From Periplaneta americana (taxonomy: Eukaryota; Arthropoda; Insecta; Blattodea; Blattidae), in assembly GCF_040183065.1 (NCBI RefSeq), contig NC_091119.1, positions 189,702,043-189,766,042 of the forward strand: a stretch of DNA of 64,000 nt, given 5' to 3'. Every line of letters begins with the position of its first letter. Positions within the stretch are counted from its first letter, which is position 1. The position numbers and the translations under genes are program-made. The notes beneath the pieces are model-generated. The model was given only the letters and a program-made list of their open reading frames with translations, made no database searches and had not been told where the DNA came from. Positions 1 to 12,646 of the stretch are shown here, piece by piece.

Positions 1-1238
1 CAATGCGTGCAGTTCTGCGTTGTGTAACTTTCTCCATTCTCCTGTAACTTCATCCCTCTTAGCCCCAAATATTTTCCTAAGCACCTTATTCTCAAACACC
101 CTTAACCTCTGTTCCTCTCTCAAAGTGAGAGTCCAAGTTTCACAACCATAAAGAACAACCGGTAATATAACTGTTTTATAAATTCTAACTTTCAGATTTT
201 TTGACAGCAGACTAGATGGCAAAAGCTTCTCAACCGAATAATAACAGGCATTTCCCATATTTATCCTGCGTTTAATTTCCTCCCGTATGTCATTTATATT
301 TGTTACTGTTGCTCCAAGATACTTGAATTTTTCCACCTCTTCGAAGGATAAATCTCCAATTTTTATAATTCCATTTCGTACAATATTCTGGTCACGAGAC
401 ATAATCATATACTTTGTCTTTTCTGGATATACTTACAAACCTATCGCTTTACTTGCTTCAAGTAGAATTTCCATGTTTTTCCTAATCGTTTGTGGATTTT
501 CTCCTAATATATTCACGTCATCCGCATAGACAAGAAGCTGATGTAACCCGTTCAATTCGAAACCCTCTCTCTTATCCAGGACTTTCCTAATGGCATACTC
601 TAGACCTAGAGCAAAGTTAAAAAGTAAAGGTGATAGTGCATCTCCCTGCTTTAGCCCACAGTGAATTGGAAACGCATCTGACAGAAACTGACCTATACGG
701 ACTCTGCTGTACGTTTCACTGAGACACATTTTAATTAATCGAACTAGCTTCTTGGCAGTACCAAATTCAATAAGAGTATTATTTAAAACTGCTCTCTCTT
801 AACCGAGTCATATGGCTTTTTGCAATCTATGAATGACTGATGTACTGTACCCTTATACCCCATGTTTTCTCCAATATCTGTCCAATACAAAAAAAAATCT
901 GATCATTAGTCGATCTATTACGCCTAAAACCACACTGATGGTCCGCAATAATTTCATCTACGTACGGAGTTAATCTTCTGAAAGGGATATTCGACAACAT
1001 TTTGTAAGACGTCAACAAAAGTTATATTCCTCGAAAGTTACACAGTTAGTCTTGTCCCCCTTTTTAAAAATAGGTATGATTATGGACTCCTTCCATTGTT
1101 CTGGTACAATTTCCTTTTCCCAAATAGCAAGTAAAAGCTTATAAATTTCGCTAGATAATGCGCTTCCACCCTCTTGTATTAATTCTGCTGGAATTTGATC
1201 AATGTCTGGAGGCTTGTACTTTTTCAGATTTTCTAGGA
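1..1238 (-). mobile_element. LINE family A, copy 1 (reverse transcriptase part, broken)
   Basis: Non-LTR retrotransposon fragment on the minus strand that continues past the left edge. Frame segments show the reverse transcriptase: a Q-C-G-F-R..R-S-T..D-Q-I block near 900-970, then [12 protein letters not shown] and Y-A-D-D-V-N with its catalytic aspartates near 515-660, followed by the thumb and C-terminal part toward position 1. The 5' side ends around 1238 in the segment reading ENLKKYKPPDIDQIPAELIQ, so this copy is 5'-truncated. At least two frame breaks separate the blocks. The same family recurs at 22598, 25440, 43143, 46403 and 51631. The clade is not settled from sequence alone; the endonuclease type fits Jockey/RTE-like LINEs. 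Confidence 0.88.
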
Positions 1239-1587
1239 AAAAAAATATAAAACGAGTATATATAATTTATGTCATTTTACCTGAAAAATTTAAGGCTTTC
1301 TGGTATATAGATTCATAGCCTCAGTATTATGAAGTTTTGTTAGGCTAAAAATAAAAAAAAAAAGTTAATTTTGACACATAGCCTATTTGGTCATTCCTGT
1401 AGGTCCTTCCCCTTAAGCATTGAGCTGCACATCTCTCTGTGATCTGTGGCCAGGGCCGACCACCTGACTGCTGGCCACAGTCCACATAACTCAACGTCAC
1501 GTATCATACTATACAACCAGTCTACAGCGTTATCGATGATCTTTGCAGCCGTTATATCTGATTTTCAAAACCATCTGTTTGCTATAT
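1239..1587. other. Unassigned AT-rich spacer
   Basis: No convincing reading frame, terminal repeat or RNA gene seen. It contains a short A-run near 1350 only. Confidence 0.5.
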
Positions 1588-1940
1588 CTGGTAAGGTTTA
1601 TCTTGTCTCAGTAGCAATAAAACCAAGTCCCTTCAAATGAGGGTGGAGATTACAGGAGGGTTGTAAATTTTCAGTATTCCTTTCAAAACCTTGTTATTGT
1701 GCAGGCTACCGGAACTCAATTTCTTTTAAGACAAGCTCAGTGACGGAACTACACAGTACAAAGAGAGATATTTTGTAATTTTATTTTGCGCTACAGAATG
1801 TATCAACTGGTCCCTTCCGACACTGGATGGATGGACGGCACCGCTCCATTCCCCCATCGCCATAACAATACAGACGAAGTAAGACATATCTCCTTTCTCT
1901 CTCTTTTCACAGTGAGGCAAGATACATAACACAGACTCTA
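1588..1940 (-). repeat. Interspersed repeat R350, copy 1
   Basis: About 350 bp that align end to end, in reverse orientation, with 10641-10990. Shared landmarks are the CTGGTAAGGTTTA end, a GGATGGATGGACGG block and the AAGATACATAACACAGACT end. A frame rich in M-A-M-G-E-W-S is preserved in both copies, but it is probably incidental. No tRNA-like A/B boxes were noticed. It may be the tail or a SINE-like unit of a LINE, since the second copy abuts a LINE. Confidence 0.75.
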
Positions 1941-2665
1941 TCTACTTGCCGTATGGGGAATATGATTACAGATGCACATACAAATATGTGAATGTAAATG
2001 CTATTTGAGAATTATTCAGTTCTTGCCACTAATTTCTTTTTGCCTGCAAATGAAATATAGAAACGCGGCGGTGCCCTGAAACAGGGCTGGTGCAATCCTA
2101 TTAGTTCCTCCATCTGTTGCAGTTGATATAGCGAAGTTGAACAAACAGATAGTGTACCTAAGCGAAATCGGTGGGCTAGTGCTTTCCAGAACTGCCTCAC
2201 CGTATCGCTTGCCAGCTTCGATTTTCTGGGGCGGGGTTGAACTAGTTATATTGTTTACGTTAGGTAAACATATTTACGCGCTATTCGTCGAATGCAAAGC
2301 ATCACTTGGCTCTATCAAACAATTGCATCTGATGCGAGATCCATCGATGTGCGCGGTGCGTCTCGACGCAGCCCATGAAATAATGCATTTACATTCCGTA
2401 CCGCGTGACGTCAAGAGGCTGTTTAAATTCAATCTTCTTTTATAGCAATTTCGGTGTAAAATGTCAGTTACATTAATCTTTCGTTTGCTTGCCTGAAAAA
2501 AAAAAGAAAAAAAAAAAGATCTTTAAATCAAATACCAGCAAATAGGGATTATATAAAATGAACACTGAGCGAATTTTCCTGTTTTGTTTCTCTGTACGCC
2601 GGCGTTTAGTTCCACTTTCAAGCGCTAGAGGTTAGTGTAATCGAGCACACGCTAAGATAATAATA
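1941..2665. other. Unassigned, somewhat CpG-richer spacer
   Basis: 2137-2445 can be read as a 102-residue frame, but it has no recognisable domain and no splice or promoter context. Nothing else is supported. There is an A-rich run at 2497-2519. Confidence 0.4.
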
Positions 2666-2673
2666 GGGATATC

Positions 2674-3642
2674 ACAGTCTACTATATACAGTCGCGAAGC
2701 TTGAGGTGATTTTTTGCAAATCTCGTGATAAAGCGCTCCAAGCGGTTAGCAACTAGAAACAATAGACTGTCCACGGTCGACTTTGGACTGTGTCGTATTT
2801 CCATCGAGTGCTAGCTCGTTGCGTATTTCACATTGATGCTTGTGAAATGTTCGTTATTGGTTGTAATGAAAATGTTAATGGCTAAAATACAATAATTGGA
2901 ATAATAATATTTTACTAGAGACGTAGAAAAATTAAGTTCGTTTCAATGAAATTTATTGATCACGTTTTATTTTCAATTCTGTTGGGATTATTATTGCTTA
3001 GGCCTACTTTTTTTTTCAAAGGATATGTTTTTAATTATAGCTGTTAATTTTGTTGTTATGTTTATTTGTTACTTTACTAGAAACGTAGAAAAAGTCTGTT
3101 ACAATAAAATTTATTGATCACGTTTTATTTCCAATTCTGGTGTGATTATTATTGCTTAACCTCATCCCACTTTGTTAACTACGTAAGCCTACACTACAAG
3201 TACCGGTACACGTAAGTTACTCCATTAATTCATATTTCCATTATTATTGTTGTAAAGGGAAATGCAAATTAATATTTATTGATTTCATAGTTAATTATCG
3301 CTATAATCTTGAATGAGTGAAGCGATTATAGTAAATTTCAGTTCGTTTTGCACCAACAAAAATAATATTAACCTATTTCTTGCAGGTATCTTCGAGTTTA
3401 TGGTGGAATTTAATATACTTCATTAAAATAATAAATTAACTTTATGCATTTAATATTTCAATAATGGAAGGAAGGTGTTAATTTTTCCAAAAGAACACAA
3501 CGAAAGTGTAACATATTTTGTCGTCTACTAGGAGAGAGATCTGCGATGATGAGGCGATAGTAGCGATCCTAGTGGTGGGCAACTACCCATGTTTGCATTT
3601 TTAGTACATATTGGGCTTCGCGACTGTATATAGTAGACTGTG
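2674..3642. mobile_element. Non-autonomous DNA transposon, hAT-type (8-bp duplication)
   Basis: Terminal inverted repeats of about 27 bp beginning ACAGTCTACTATATACAGTC face each other. Both flanks carry GGGATATC (2666-2673 and 3643-3650), an exact 8-bp target duplication as made by hAT transposases. No transposase frame is left. An internal direct duplication of about 95 bp (near 2910-3002 and 3072-3163, both with CTAGARACGTAGAAAAA) is also present. Confidence 0.85.
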
Positions 3643-3650
3643 GGGATATC

Positions 3651-5419
3651 CTGAACTAGCACCAACAGATAGCGTACGTATACTTTGAGGGATGCGGTTT
3701 GCGTGTGCATTTGTTTTTCGGTATATAAACACTGAGGATATACGTAGTGTATTAGTATATTAAATACTCTTAAAAACAACTAAAAATGGCAAATTTTGTT
3801 ATATCCCTATATGTAAAAACTAGGGAAAGCTTTTTGTCTTCAATCAGGTCCCGAAATAATCTGAATATATGCTTTAAACCTTAAAAAATATAAGTAATTA
3901 AATTGCGCCTCGAAAGTGCTAGTTATTAAGTAAAAGTAACTACTTCAAGTAAGGAATTGTTGACTACAGTTTCATTTTGGAAGAGGAAAAAGAAAAATTA
4001 AAAACATATGCAACCTCGACAGCGAGCTATGTTAGCTTAGATTATATGCAGTAGTTGTAGGAGTCTCCGAAGTTTACGCCTGCAGTAAACTCTCGAAAAC
4101 TGGGATGTTTATTATTCAGGACGATCCGTAGTGAAATCCATTTTGTGAATAATGTTTTTAATGTACTGTACCCTAATTATTAAAACCATTTTTCAATTTC
4201 AAATTTTCAAAATCATCCCACATAGTATTCAAAACTGTATGTCCTTAACCTACAAAACGCACGACTAATCGTGATACTACTGCGATAATATATTAAAAAT
4301 TGCATTTGATCTTTCTGCAACTACAGAAAAAATACGAGGAATTCAATCTCGATAGTTCCTTCCCTAAAAAAACACACACACACATTGGTGGCTGCATATC
4401 CTGTTTTTAGCGTACGGTTCTGAAATACTAATGATTAAAGAGGCCAATATTCACCTTCGACATAGTTCCTATTTTTTTTTTTCGTGCACCTCGTTCTCAA
4501 AGTTCTCGTTTAGGTTCATGAACATTCAATTTACTCGTATCTATATTCTGCATACTGCAGATTTCCCCACCCATCTCGGGGAATCGCTCAATTTTATACA
4601 GGTTTACGTTATTATTTATTGTAAATTAAATTAAATTATGAGGTAAGAAAATACTGAATTATATTAAATTATACTAGCTTATACAAAATAATTATAAATA
4701 TAATTTTGACACGCACAGAAAACCAAAAGCGGGAAAACGTAATCAACTGCAGCATATGACATAACATACCCCTACAACATGTTGCACCGCATGGAACGCT
4801 TCCGCCATCTAGTGGTAAAACTTCGCATAAGATATCCCTATTAGAATAAAGTTGAGATACAGGATCCAAACATCGCCTACCTTATTGCATAATCCAGTAA
4901 CGCTTTGCTTCAAATAAATTCCAGTTAACAGCTTTCCCTTATTTCTCAGTGACAAACTAGTTGTAATAATTTTTTATATATTTTATATTATATATTATAT
5001 ATAATAAATTATATTATAAAATAATATAATACATTGTAAAATTATGTATCACATTTGTTTAATATTTGTATACAATATAATACAGGTATATGGTTTTACT
5101 TCTCATAAGAGTTTTGTTTTTTCCGTTTTCAGCGCTATCAAATCATTACGATATTTTAATTGTTGTTGGGGTCAACGTCTCAACTCTCACTATAAAGGAA
5201 CTCTAGAGTCTAGACTAGACATTACAGTTAATGACGGATTTATTATTTCATCGGTCCAATTTATTTTATTTGAGTACATAATGTATCTAGATGCTTAATT
5301 GCAAATTTCTTACTATAATAATACAGGACAGCTGTATACTAGCAAGCAGCATGGACGTGAGTGCGAAATTTCACGGACTTCAGATCTAGCGGAGTGGCGT
5401 GGAATTACGTTCACAAATA
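3651..5419. other. Unassigned spacer
   Basis: AT-rich, with no supported gene. Short frames at 4431 and 5044 lack homology or exon context. 4970-5040 is an almost pure A/T stretch. Confidence 0.5.
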
Positions 5420-6496
5420 CAGGGACATCATTTTATTTTTACTTCAATTTTTATTGTACCTGAGTTTTTGAATGTACTTCACTCCCACCCCTTCTACTAA
5501 GGAAGTTCCAACTCCACACAGAACCAAGACCGCAGATAGTAAGCAGTACTGAGTTACTGAGTATAGTACGTTCCAGAAATATGTTCGCGTTTTCCAGTGA
5601 CGAAAGAGCTTTCAATATTGAATCACATTTTCGCACAGGTACTGTCCGTTTGCCTACGTCGCATCCCGATTTCCCCCACCTGCTTCTGCTCGCCCCCTGT
5701 AATAGCTGGGCTGTCTTAGCTCTTTTCTGAAAACATTAATTTCTCTTAGGAATTGGAAGTTTACGTAATATTATACAGCTGTTTAATTTAACTTAAATAA
5801 AAGGGCCTCGTTAAGTAATTAACTGTCACGTGATTTCCTCCCTTTCTACAATCCTGCGGCATAACCACTTGGACGGACAGTACATAGCATGTCTGAGTAA
5901 TTTTATATTTTCGGGTCGGGCAGAAGTGAAGATTGAATTCACAGTACGTAGAGTAGGTACAGAATTATTTCAACATGAGTTACTAGTACGAAGGACGAAA
6001 CTGGCAATTGGAATTAGATGCAATAGTCTATAGTGCGATAATATGCACAAAAGAACTGAAGCCTGTATGGAAATGAACGGCCACCATTTTCAAAATTGTG
6101 TTTAAATATTCATATTATGATTATTTTTCAATTTAACTTCTTTCTCTATATTGTACGCTAATGTGCTGTAGACAGTATAATATACACTGCATAATGAATA
6201 CGTTCGCATGGATAACTCACTTCGTGAGTAAAAACACTTATTCTTAATACAGTACTGTACTTTGATTAAAGAAAAACCTAATGAAAATTATCAAACTCAA
6301 AATCGCGATATTTCCTAGTTTACGTAAATGGATGAACTACTTTTCTTCCTTCCTATACCTAGTAGAGTGATTTGTGTTTTACGCCAGTATCATCGAACTC
6401 CAGTCTTGGAGGGGGGAGCAAGCGGTGTTTCCGGTTCTCTAAAGGTATAGACAGGTTAATATTAAACATGTTAGTAAAAATAAAATGATGTCCCTG
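5420..6496. mobile_element. Degenerate TA-inserting DNA transposon with 24-bp terminal repeats
   Basis: The left end CAGGGACATCATTTTATTTT and the inverted right end match over 24 bases, and each is flanked by TA (5418-5419, 6497-6498). This is the Tc1/mariner superfamily signature. Total length is about 1.08 kb, too short for a full transposase plus UTRs. A helix-turn-helix remnant lies at 5581-5730. Confidence 0.85.
5581..5730 (+). pseudogene. Transposase N-terminal helix-turn-helix remnant
   Basis: A 49-codon frame starts M-F-A-F-S-S-D-E-R-A-F-N-I-E-S-H-F-R-T-G and then loses similarity before a stop. The (D/E)-R-A-F-x-I-E-S-x-F-R-T-G block is the start of the DUF4817-type helix-turn-helix found in cockroach and other insect mariner-like transposases (family recalled, not searched). 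The rest of the transposase is missing, so this is a deletion relic inside the 5420-6496 element. Confidence 0.6.
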
Positions 6497-6498
6497 TA

Positions 6499-7003
6499 CA
6501 AATATTAAAATAGCGGGAATCGGACTATTGTTTAAAACGTGAGGTGCTAATATGGAATAATATATGAGACACTTAAGAAATGTTGAATAGTATTTAATGT
6601 AACATTATTTTATATCAAAACTGCATATTATGAGAAATATTGTTTTATATACGTATTGCTGACAACTGCGAAGATAAAGTTGATAGTAATCTGATGCTTG
6701 TAATAATTAATAAAGGCGAACGCAGTTACCTTCAAACTTCATTTAACTATCGGTACAAAATATTTTTAAAGAAAGTAAATCCAAATAACCAAACGCAAAC
6801 AAAATTCTTGCTATTATTGACACTGAATATTTAAATAATACTTGGAGAAGTATTAAAATTATTATAATACGACCAAACATGTGATTTTATACCATTTTTT
6901 CTTTCATATATGACTTACTGCAAAAATGTGGCAAAATATGCATTTGTATGACAAATAAAAATTGTGTCATATTCAGATAAGATAGAGATGTGATTAATTT
7001 AAC
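6499..7003. other. Unassigned spacer
   Basis: AT-rich sequence between two DNA transposons; no gene or repeat end recognised. Confidence 0.5.
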
Positions 7004-7007
7004 TTAA

Positions 7008-7884
7008 GGGGAGAGGATGGTATTTTTTGGTGAAAAATGAATAAATTTTAAAAAAATCCTTAAAATACTCTGTGATATGTGTGGAATGCATAGCATAACA
7101 TTTTGTGGGTATTTATGCCCTTATCAGATGTTGAGTCGCCATTTTTAAACTTCCTGCGTTATGGATTTTTAAATCATTCGCCCACTTTTATTGTTGTTTC
7201 CGGTAAATTAAATTTTCAAAAATACATTTTTTCTTCTTTAAAATACCCTTTGATATATGTGGAATGCATTGCATAACATTTTGTGGGTATTTGTGCCCTT
7301 ATCGGATGTTGAGACGTCATTTTTAAACTTCCTGCGCTATGGATTTTTAAATCACACGCCCACTTTTATCGGTTTCCAGTAACTTCATTTTTTTTGCTAC
7401 ATTGCCAGACAAAAATGGAAATAATTTCTGAACTATTAAATATACATGCATGAAATTTAGAACACACATTCTTTAGACTATTAGGAAACGTTTCTCTATA
7501 ACAGAATTTTGTTAATTGATTTCATTTAAAAAATACGTCCGTTTGTTTGCAAGAAAGGAAATCAGAAAATTGTTATTAAATTTTAATTGTTTATTTTACA
7601 AACGTAGGGACTAATATCAAAATTCTGGTAGATAGTTTGTAGAACATGCTTTTGCAAATACATTGCAAAAAACTGTTTGAAATTATCTTTAAAAATGGTT
7701 TAGATATATCGGTTTTAGTACAATCCTGCATGGGTTTTATTTTTTCAAATTTGGACCCCCAAATAATTTTTTTCAAAATATTTTTATTTGGTTAAGTTGC
7801 CATAGCTATGAGCTCTCTACATACAAAAAATTAATATTTTACACCAAATAGGAAAAAAGTTTTAAAAAATACCATCCTCTCCCC
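7008..7884. mobile_element. TTAA-flanked DNA element G, copy 1
   Basis: Ends GGGGAGAGGATGGTATTTTT and its inverted partner are each flanked by TTAA (7004-7007, 7885-7888). A TTAA duplication is characteristic of piggyBac-type insertion, although the outermost bases are GGGG rather than the usual CCC. The interior holds a tandem duplication with a period of about 178 bp (near 7060 and 7238), and both halves contain GCATAACATTTTGTGGGTAT. No coding capacity. A second copy lies at 11770-12642. Confidence 0.85.
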
Positions 7885-7888
7885 TTAA

Positions 7889-8546
7889 GTTTGCGAAAAG
7901 AAACTAGGATAAAATATGACATGTTATAGAAATCCGAGCCGAGCGTAATGAAATAAAGGAAATGAATAACAAACGGTTAAACGAGTAGAAAAAAAAAAAA
8001 GAAAAGCAAATAGCGAGTAATTCAGGCTGAAAGACTGAGCAAGAGACAGTGAGTTTGAATTGTGCGTTCATGGTAATTGGATGAAGGAAAACTATTTTAA
8101 ACAATAACTGCGTTTAGTTAAAACACAGAAAAGTTTATATGAGCATTGCAGTTCATTTGTAAATACATAATAAGTAATGTGTTGTTTGTTATTTTTTAAG
8201 GACTATGAAATATTTAATTTGCAGGGACTGATTTTGCCTGCAATACATCTGTAGAATTGAAGTGCATGAACCTGGGGATTAGCATCGCAGGCAAGGAACA
8301 AACCAAATGAGGTCTAACAGAAATATTTAGAGGGTATGTAATAGTCTGTTCATTTGAAAATTGTTACGTACTAAGGTGGTGGTTTTGGGAAACTTGTGCC
8401 AGGAAGAGAATGTGCATTGGAATGCTACGGTATATTACAAGTAACGTAACAATTCACCAGTTAGTACCGGGTGTGATAACGAATTTATATCTCAGAAGCT
8501 AATACAGATAGGCATTTTACAAACTTGTAACCATATTAATAAAATA

Positions 8547-8584
<38 letters not shown>

Positions 8585-9819
8585 TCTGCTCACATTTACA
8601 GATATCTCCTCAAATTAATCACGTGTATAATGAATCACACAATGGACATATTCTGTGACGTGAATACGTCTATAAGTTCGGTCCAGTACTAGGGTGCCAT
8701 CCCAGAAAGTCGGCGGACACATTTTCAGGCCAGTTTTGTTGCGCCTGTAATTTCTAAACGACAGCACATATTCCAATGAAGTAATTGGAGATCTATAGAC
8801 GAAGGATCAATGTATGCAACGTGACCTTGAGCTGGAGCTGATAACATCATTTAATGATACGCGGGATGAGGTAAATAGAGACACGAATTGGCGGGCAGTG
8901 CGTATAGCTAGTGCCAGCGTTTTTGGCGCGTGTCCTTGAGTAAATAGCCAGTCAGTGAGCACTTGTTGCCAGTGTAGCTGAGAACGGTACTACCCAGCCA
9001 GGATGATGGTAGCATTTACAAACATTCCATTCATATCATCTTGAAACATTTAGCCATACAAATTTAAACTGTTGTAGATTGGTAGTACTGCTTCTTATGT
9101 ACGCTGCAAAAGCCACCTCAGAGAAAAATACTTTAGCACATAAATTGTTGTATTAGTTATGGAGTCATCTTTAGATGCAGAAGAAACCCCATGGAAGAAA
9201 TGTAGCAACGAAAGGAGAAGAACCAGGATATAATAAAGAAAAGAAGGTTAAAGGAGAGGCATACTTCAGCCACAACAGAGTATTTTTTCTTAAAATAGCC
9301 ATTGTCCACAGTTACCTACATTTATACATGTATTTATATGAGGCAATTTAAATTATAAATGTACTTCATTTGTCCCAAGTTTCTACAAGACATAGAGAAA
9401 TGGCATGATGAATTTCATACTTGAAGTGTCAACACCCATGCCAGATAGGTTTTTGTTTCTCCTGAAAATTTATGTTTTCGGACTATGGTTGTTAAAAAAA
9501 CCTTCATTTGCATATTCGCAAAAAGAAACTCGGCACTTGTCGTATCATATGTAAATTTGCCAAGAGTTTTTAATGTTCTGGAATGCGTCACATTCCTTTT
9601 GTTAAGTGATGTCGATCAGAAATCAAGTCTGTTTATAAATCCTTTGATTTTATCCCTGTATATTGTATAGTAACATCTTGGTCTTGCGAACTATTATTCA
9701 AGTGTTCGAAAATACAGCAAAATAGGCTCCTAGAAATGATGTTCATGTAATATTTGGTGTTATTGTTGCACTGTATTATTTTATTTTGATCTTTCTTTGA
9801 GTTGTATTCACTAATTTTG
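7889..9819. other. Unassigned spacer
   Basis: No supported gene. It holds a (TA)n run and otherwise non-repetitive sequence. Short frames at 7904 and 9485 have no recognisable domain. Confidence 0.5.
8549..8581. repeat. (TA)n microsatellite
   Basis: About sixteen uninterrupted TA units. Confidence 0.97.
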
Positions 9820-10640
9820 AGTAAAGACCGATAAACTATGGAGTTCGTCAAGGATGCCCCCTCTCACAACTTTTATTTAATATATATATCAACTCCATCA
9901 TCAGACATTGGCGACTAACAATTCATGGAAACATCCCGCTCTTCCGAAATTGTACTCTAGATACATTATTATATGCAGACGATCAGGTTCTTTTTGCTAC
10001 AAATGAAGACGAGCTGCAATACTCAATATATCACCTGAATACAATAGCACAAAATTTCAATATGAAAATTTCCCCAAACAAAACAAAAATTATGGCGTTC
10101 CAAAGTAAACAGCCAGTTAGGAGTAAAATTTGCATTGGAACCCATACGTTACAACAGGTAAACTCATTTAAATATTTAGGTTATAATTTGACATATTTAT
10201 CTGTATACTGATATATCTGAAATTATTCAACATTTTAATGGAGCCTTAAGAACCATCAACCAGGTTTTCACAACCACGAAGACCCAAAAACATACCAGGT
10301 TAAAAGCATATAAAGTTCTACAAGACCTGTCCTCATGTATGGTAGTGAGGCCTGGACTGTCCGAAACTCATGTTCAATGCCTAACAACTGCGGAAATGAG
10401 ATTTCTAAGGAGGACTGCCGGCTACAGCTTGCTTGACTAAAAAAGGAATTAACTAATTACAATAGAATTGAAAATTACACCTATTTATGAACATCTCAAC
10501 CACTATAGACAAAAATGGCTTAACCATGTCAATAGAATGGATCGTTCCAGACTCCCAAGACAAATTCTCCGCTATATACCACATGGAAGACGATCTTTGG
10601 GACGCCCCCTGAAAAGATGGACGGAGACCGTAACAGGCCA
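9820..10640 (+). mobile_element. LINE family B reverse transcriptase fragment (broken)
   Basis: Plus-strand frames read Y-G-V-R-Q-G-C-P-L-S followed by L-L-Y-A-D-D-Q-V-L-F-A (catalytic YADD, near 9967-9985). Then come the thumb segment with F-K-Y-L-G-Y and, after frame breaks, the C-terminal motifs P-V-L-M-Y-G-S-E-A-W-T and G-R-R-S-L-G-R-P-L-K-R-W. This is a different LINE family from family A. It is 5'-truncated, and its 3' side runs directly into repeat R350 at 10641. At least two frame shifts are needed to follow all the motifs. Confidence 0.85.
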
Positions 10641-10990
10641 CAGTCTGTGTGATGTATCTTGTCTCACTGTGAAAAGAGAGAGAAAGGAGATATGTCTTAC
10701 TTCGTCTGTATTGTTATGGCAATGGGGGAGTGGAGCTTTGCCGTCCATCCATCCAGTGGCGGAAGGGACCAGTTAATACATTCTGTAGCGCAAAATAAAA
10801 TGACAAAATATCTCTCTTCGTACTGTGTAGTTCCGTCACTGAGCTTGTCTTTCAAGAAACTGAATTCCGGCAGCTTGTACAATAACAAGGTTTTGAAAGG
10901 AATACTGAAAATTTACAATCCTCCTATAATCTCCATCCTCATTTGAAGGGACTTGGTTTTATTGCTACTGAGACAAGTTAAACCTTACCA
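10641..10990 (+). repeat. Interspersed repeat R350, copy 2
   Basis: Same unit as 1588-1940 in the other orientation, from AGTCTGTGTGATGTATCTTG to AAACCTTACCAGG. It starts exactly where the LINE B coding similarity stops, so it may be that LINE's 3' region or a unit that inserted there. Confidence 0.75.
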
Positions 10991-11769
10991 GGTATATAGG
11001 CCTAATACCCGCAAGGACGCTGATGATGATAATCGTTGTTTTCAATTTTACAGAGATTTATATTTTTCGAGTGAGGTTAAATATTCTATCAGTTCGGTAG
11101 TGGGGATCGCATATAGAAGTCTCTCCCAAAAGTGGGTCGCGCCTTCAAAAACTTTGCGAACCACTGGTTCAAATGAAAGCTAATACATGTTCAGGATAAA
11201 TTATTAATAATACTACCGACCAACAAAGCGTGGAAATCACAGAATCCGAGTCGGCAGCATAGACACCTACAAGAAAACTTCTTTTAGTATTGAAAGCAAG
11301 TATGTATAAAATAGTCTGGTTGTTCTATAAATAGATTAGTCGTGAGTGGGTTAAAACGCTGTGTAATTGGTTTCTGAATTTTACATGGAGATGTGCGTGT
11401 TCACAAAGCAGGGTCGATACCGCCGACGTCCGCCACAAGCGCTTTCTTAGCAGCGTCCTGCCAGCATCATGTTACCGGGTTTTCATGGTGTCTGAACTGC
11501 TGGCCACAGTAACGTCAGAGTGATGTCCACGTCATACCGAATATGCCTTGATGCACACAGACCTTCCCAGGGTATCGGTTTATACATGGTAGTCCACGTG
11601 CTTAATTGTACGACAGCTGATGCTTCTTACTTCATGTGTATTTCTTGAACTGACGGAGTCAGAAGCAAAGAGATACAAGTGACATTTCTAAAAGAACAAT
11701 TTAAGTGCGTCCAGGATACGCTAAATCATACAAAAAAGAAAATTAGTAGCAAAGGAATATATCTTCTAA
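10991..11769. other. Unassigned spacer
   Basis: Nothing recognisable. A locally GC-richer patch at 11400-11560 shows no frame or RNA fold that I could support. Confidence 0.45.
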
Positions 11770-12642
11770 AGGGAGAGGATGGTATTTTTTGGTGAAAAAA
11801 AAAAAGAATAAATTAAACAAAATACTTTAAAATACTCTGTGATATGTAACGAATGCATAGCATAACATTTTGTGGGCATTTGTGCCCTTATCGGATGTTG
11901 AGTCACCATTTTTAAACTTCCTGCGTTATGGATTTTTAAATCACTCATCCACTTTTATTGTTGTTTCCGGTAATTTAAATTAAAAAAAATTCTTTAAAAT
12001 ACCCTTTGATATGTGTGGAATGCATTCCATAACATTTTGTGTTTATTTGTGCCCATATGGGATGTTGAGACGTAATTTTTAAACTTCCAGCGCTATGGAT
12101 TTTTAAATCACACGCCCGCTTTTGTCGGTTTCCAGTAACTTCATTTTTTTTTGCTACATTGCCAGACAAAAATGGATATAATTTCTGAACTATTAAAGAT
12201 ACATGCATGAAATTTAGAACACACATTCTTTAGATTATTAGGAAACTTTTCTCTGTGACAGAATTTTGTTAATTTATTTCATTTAAAAAATACGTCCGTT
12301 TGTTTGCAAGAAAGGAAATCAGAAAATTTTTATTAAATTTTAATTGTTTATTTTGGGACTAATATAAAAATTCTGTTACAGACAGTTTGTAGAATATGCT
12401 TTTGCAAATACATTGCAAAAAAACTGTTTGAATCTATCTTTAAAAACGGTTTAGATATGTCGGTTTTAGTACAATCCTACATTGAGTATATTTTGTTTTT
12501 GAAATTTGGGCCCCCAAATAATTTTTTTAAATATTTTTATTTTGTTGAGTTGCCACAGCTATGAGCTCTCTACATACAAACAATTAATATTTTACACCAA
12601 ATAGGAAAAAAGTTAAAAAAAATAGGCTACCGTCCTCTCCCC
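11770..12642. mobile_element. TTAA-flanked DNA element G, copy 2
   Basis: Aligns with 7008-7884 over its whole length, including the internal tandem duplication. The right flank is TTAA (12643-12646). The left flank has mutated to CTAA and the left end has lost a G, so this copy is older or more decayed than copy 1. Confidence 0.85.
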
Positions 12643-12646
12643 TTAA

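Noticed and set aside
2137-2445. 102-residue plus-strand frame
   Set aside because: No domain, no codon or exon evidence. It lies in a spacer between repeats.
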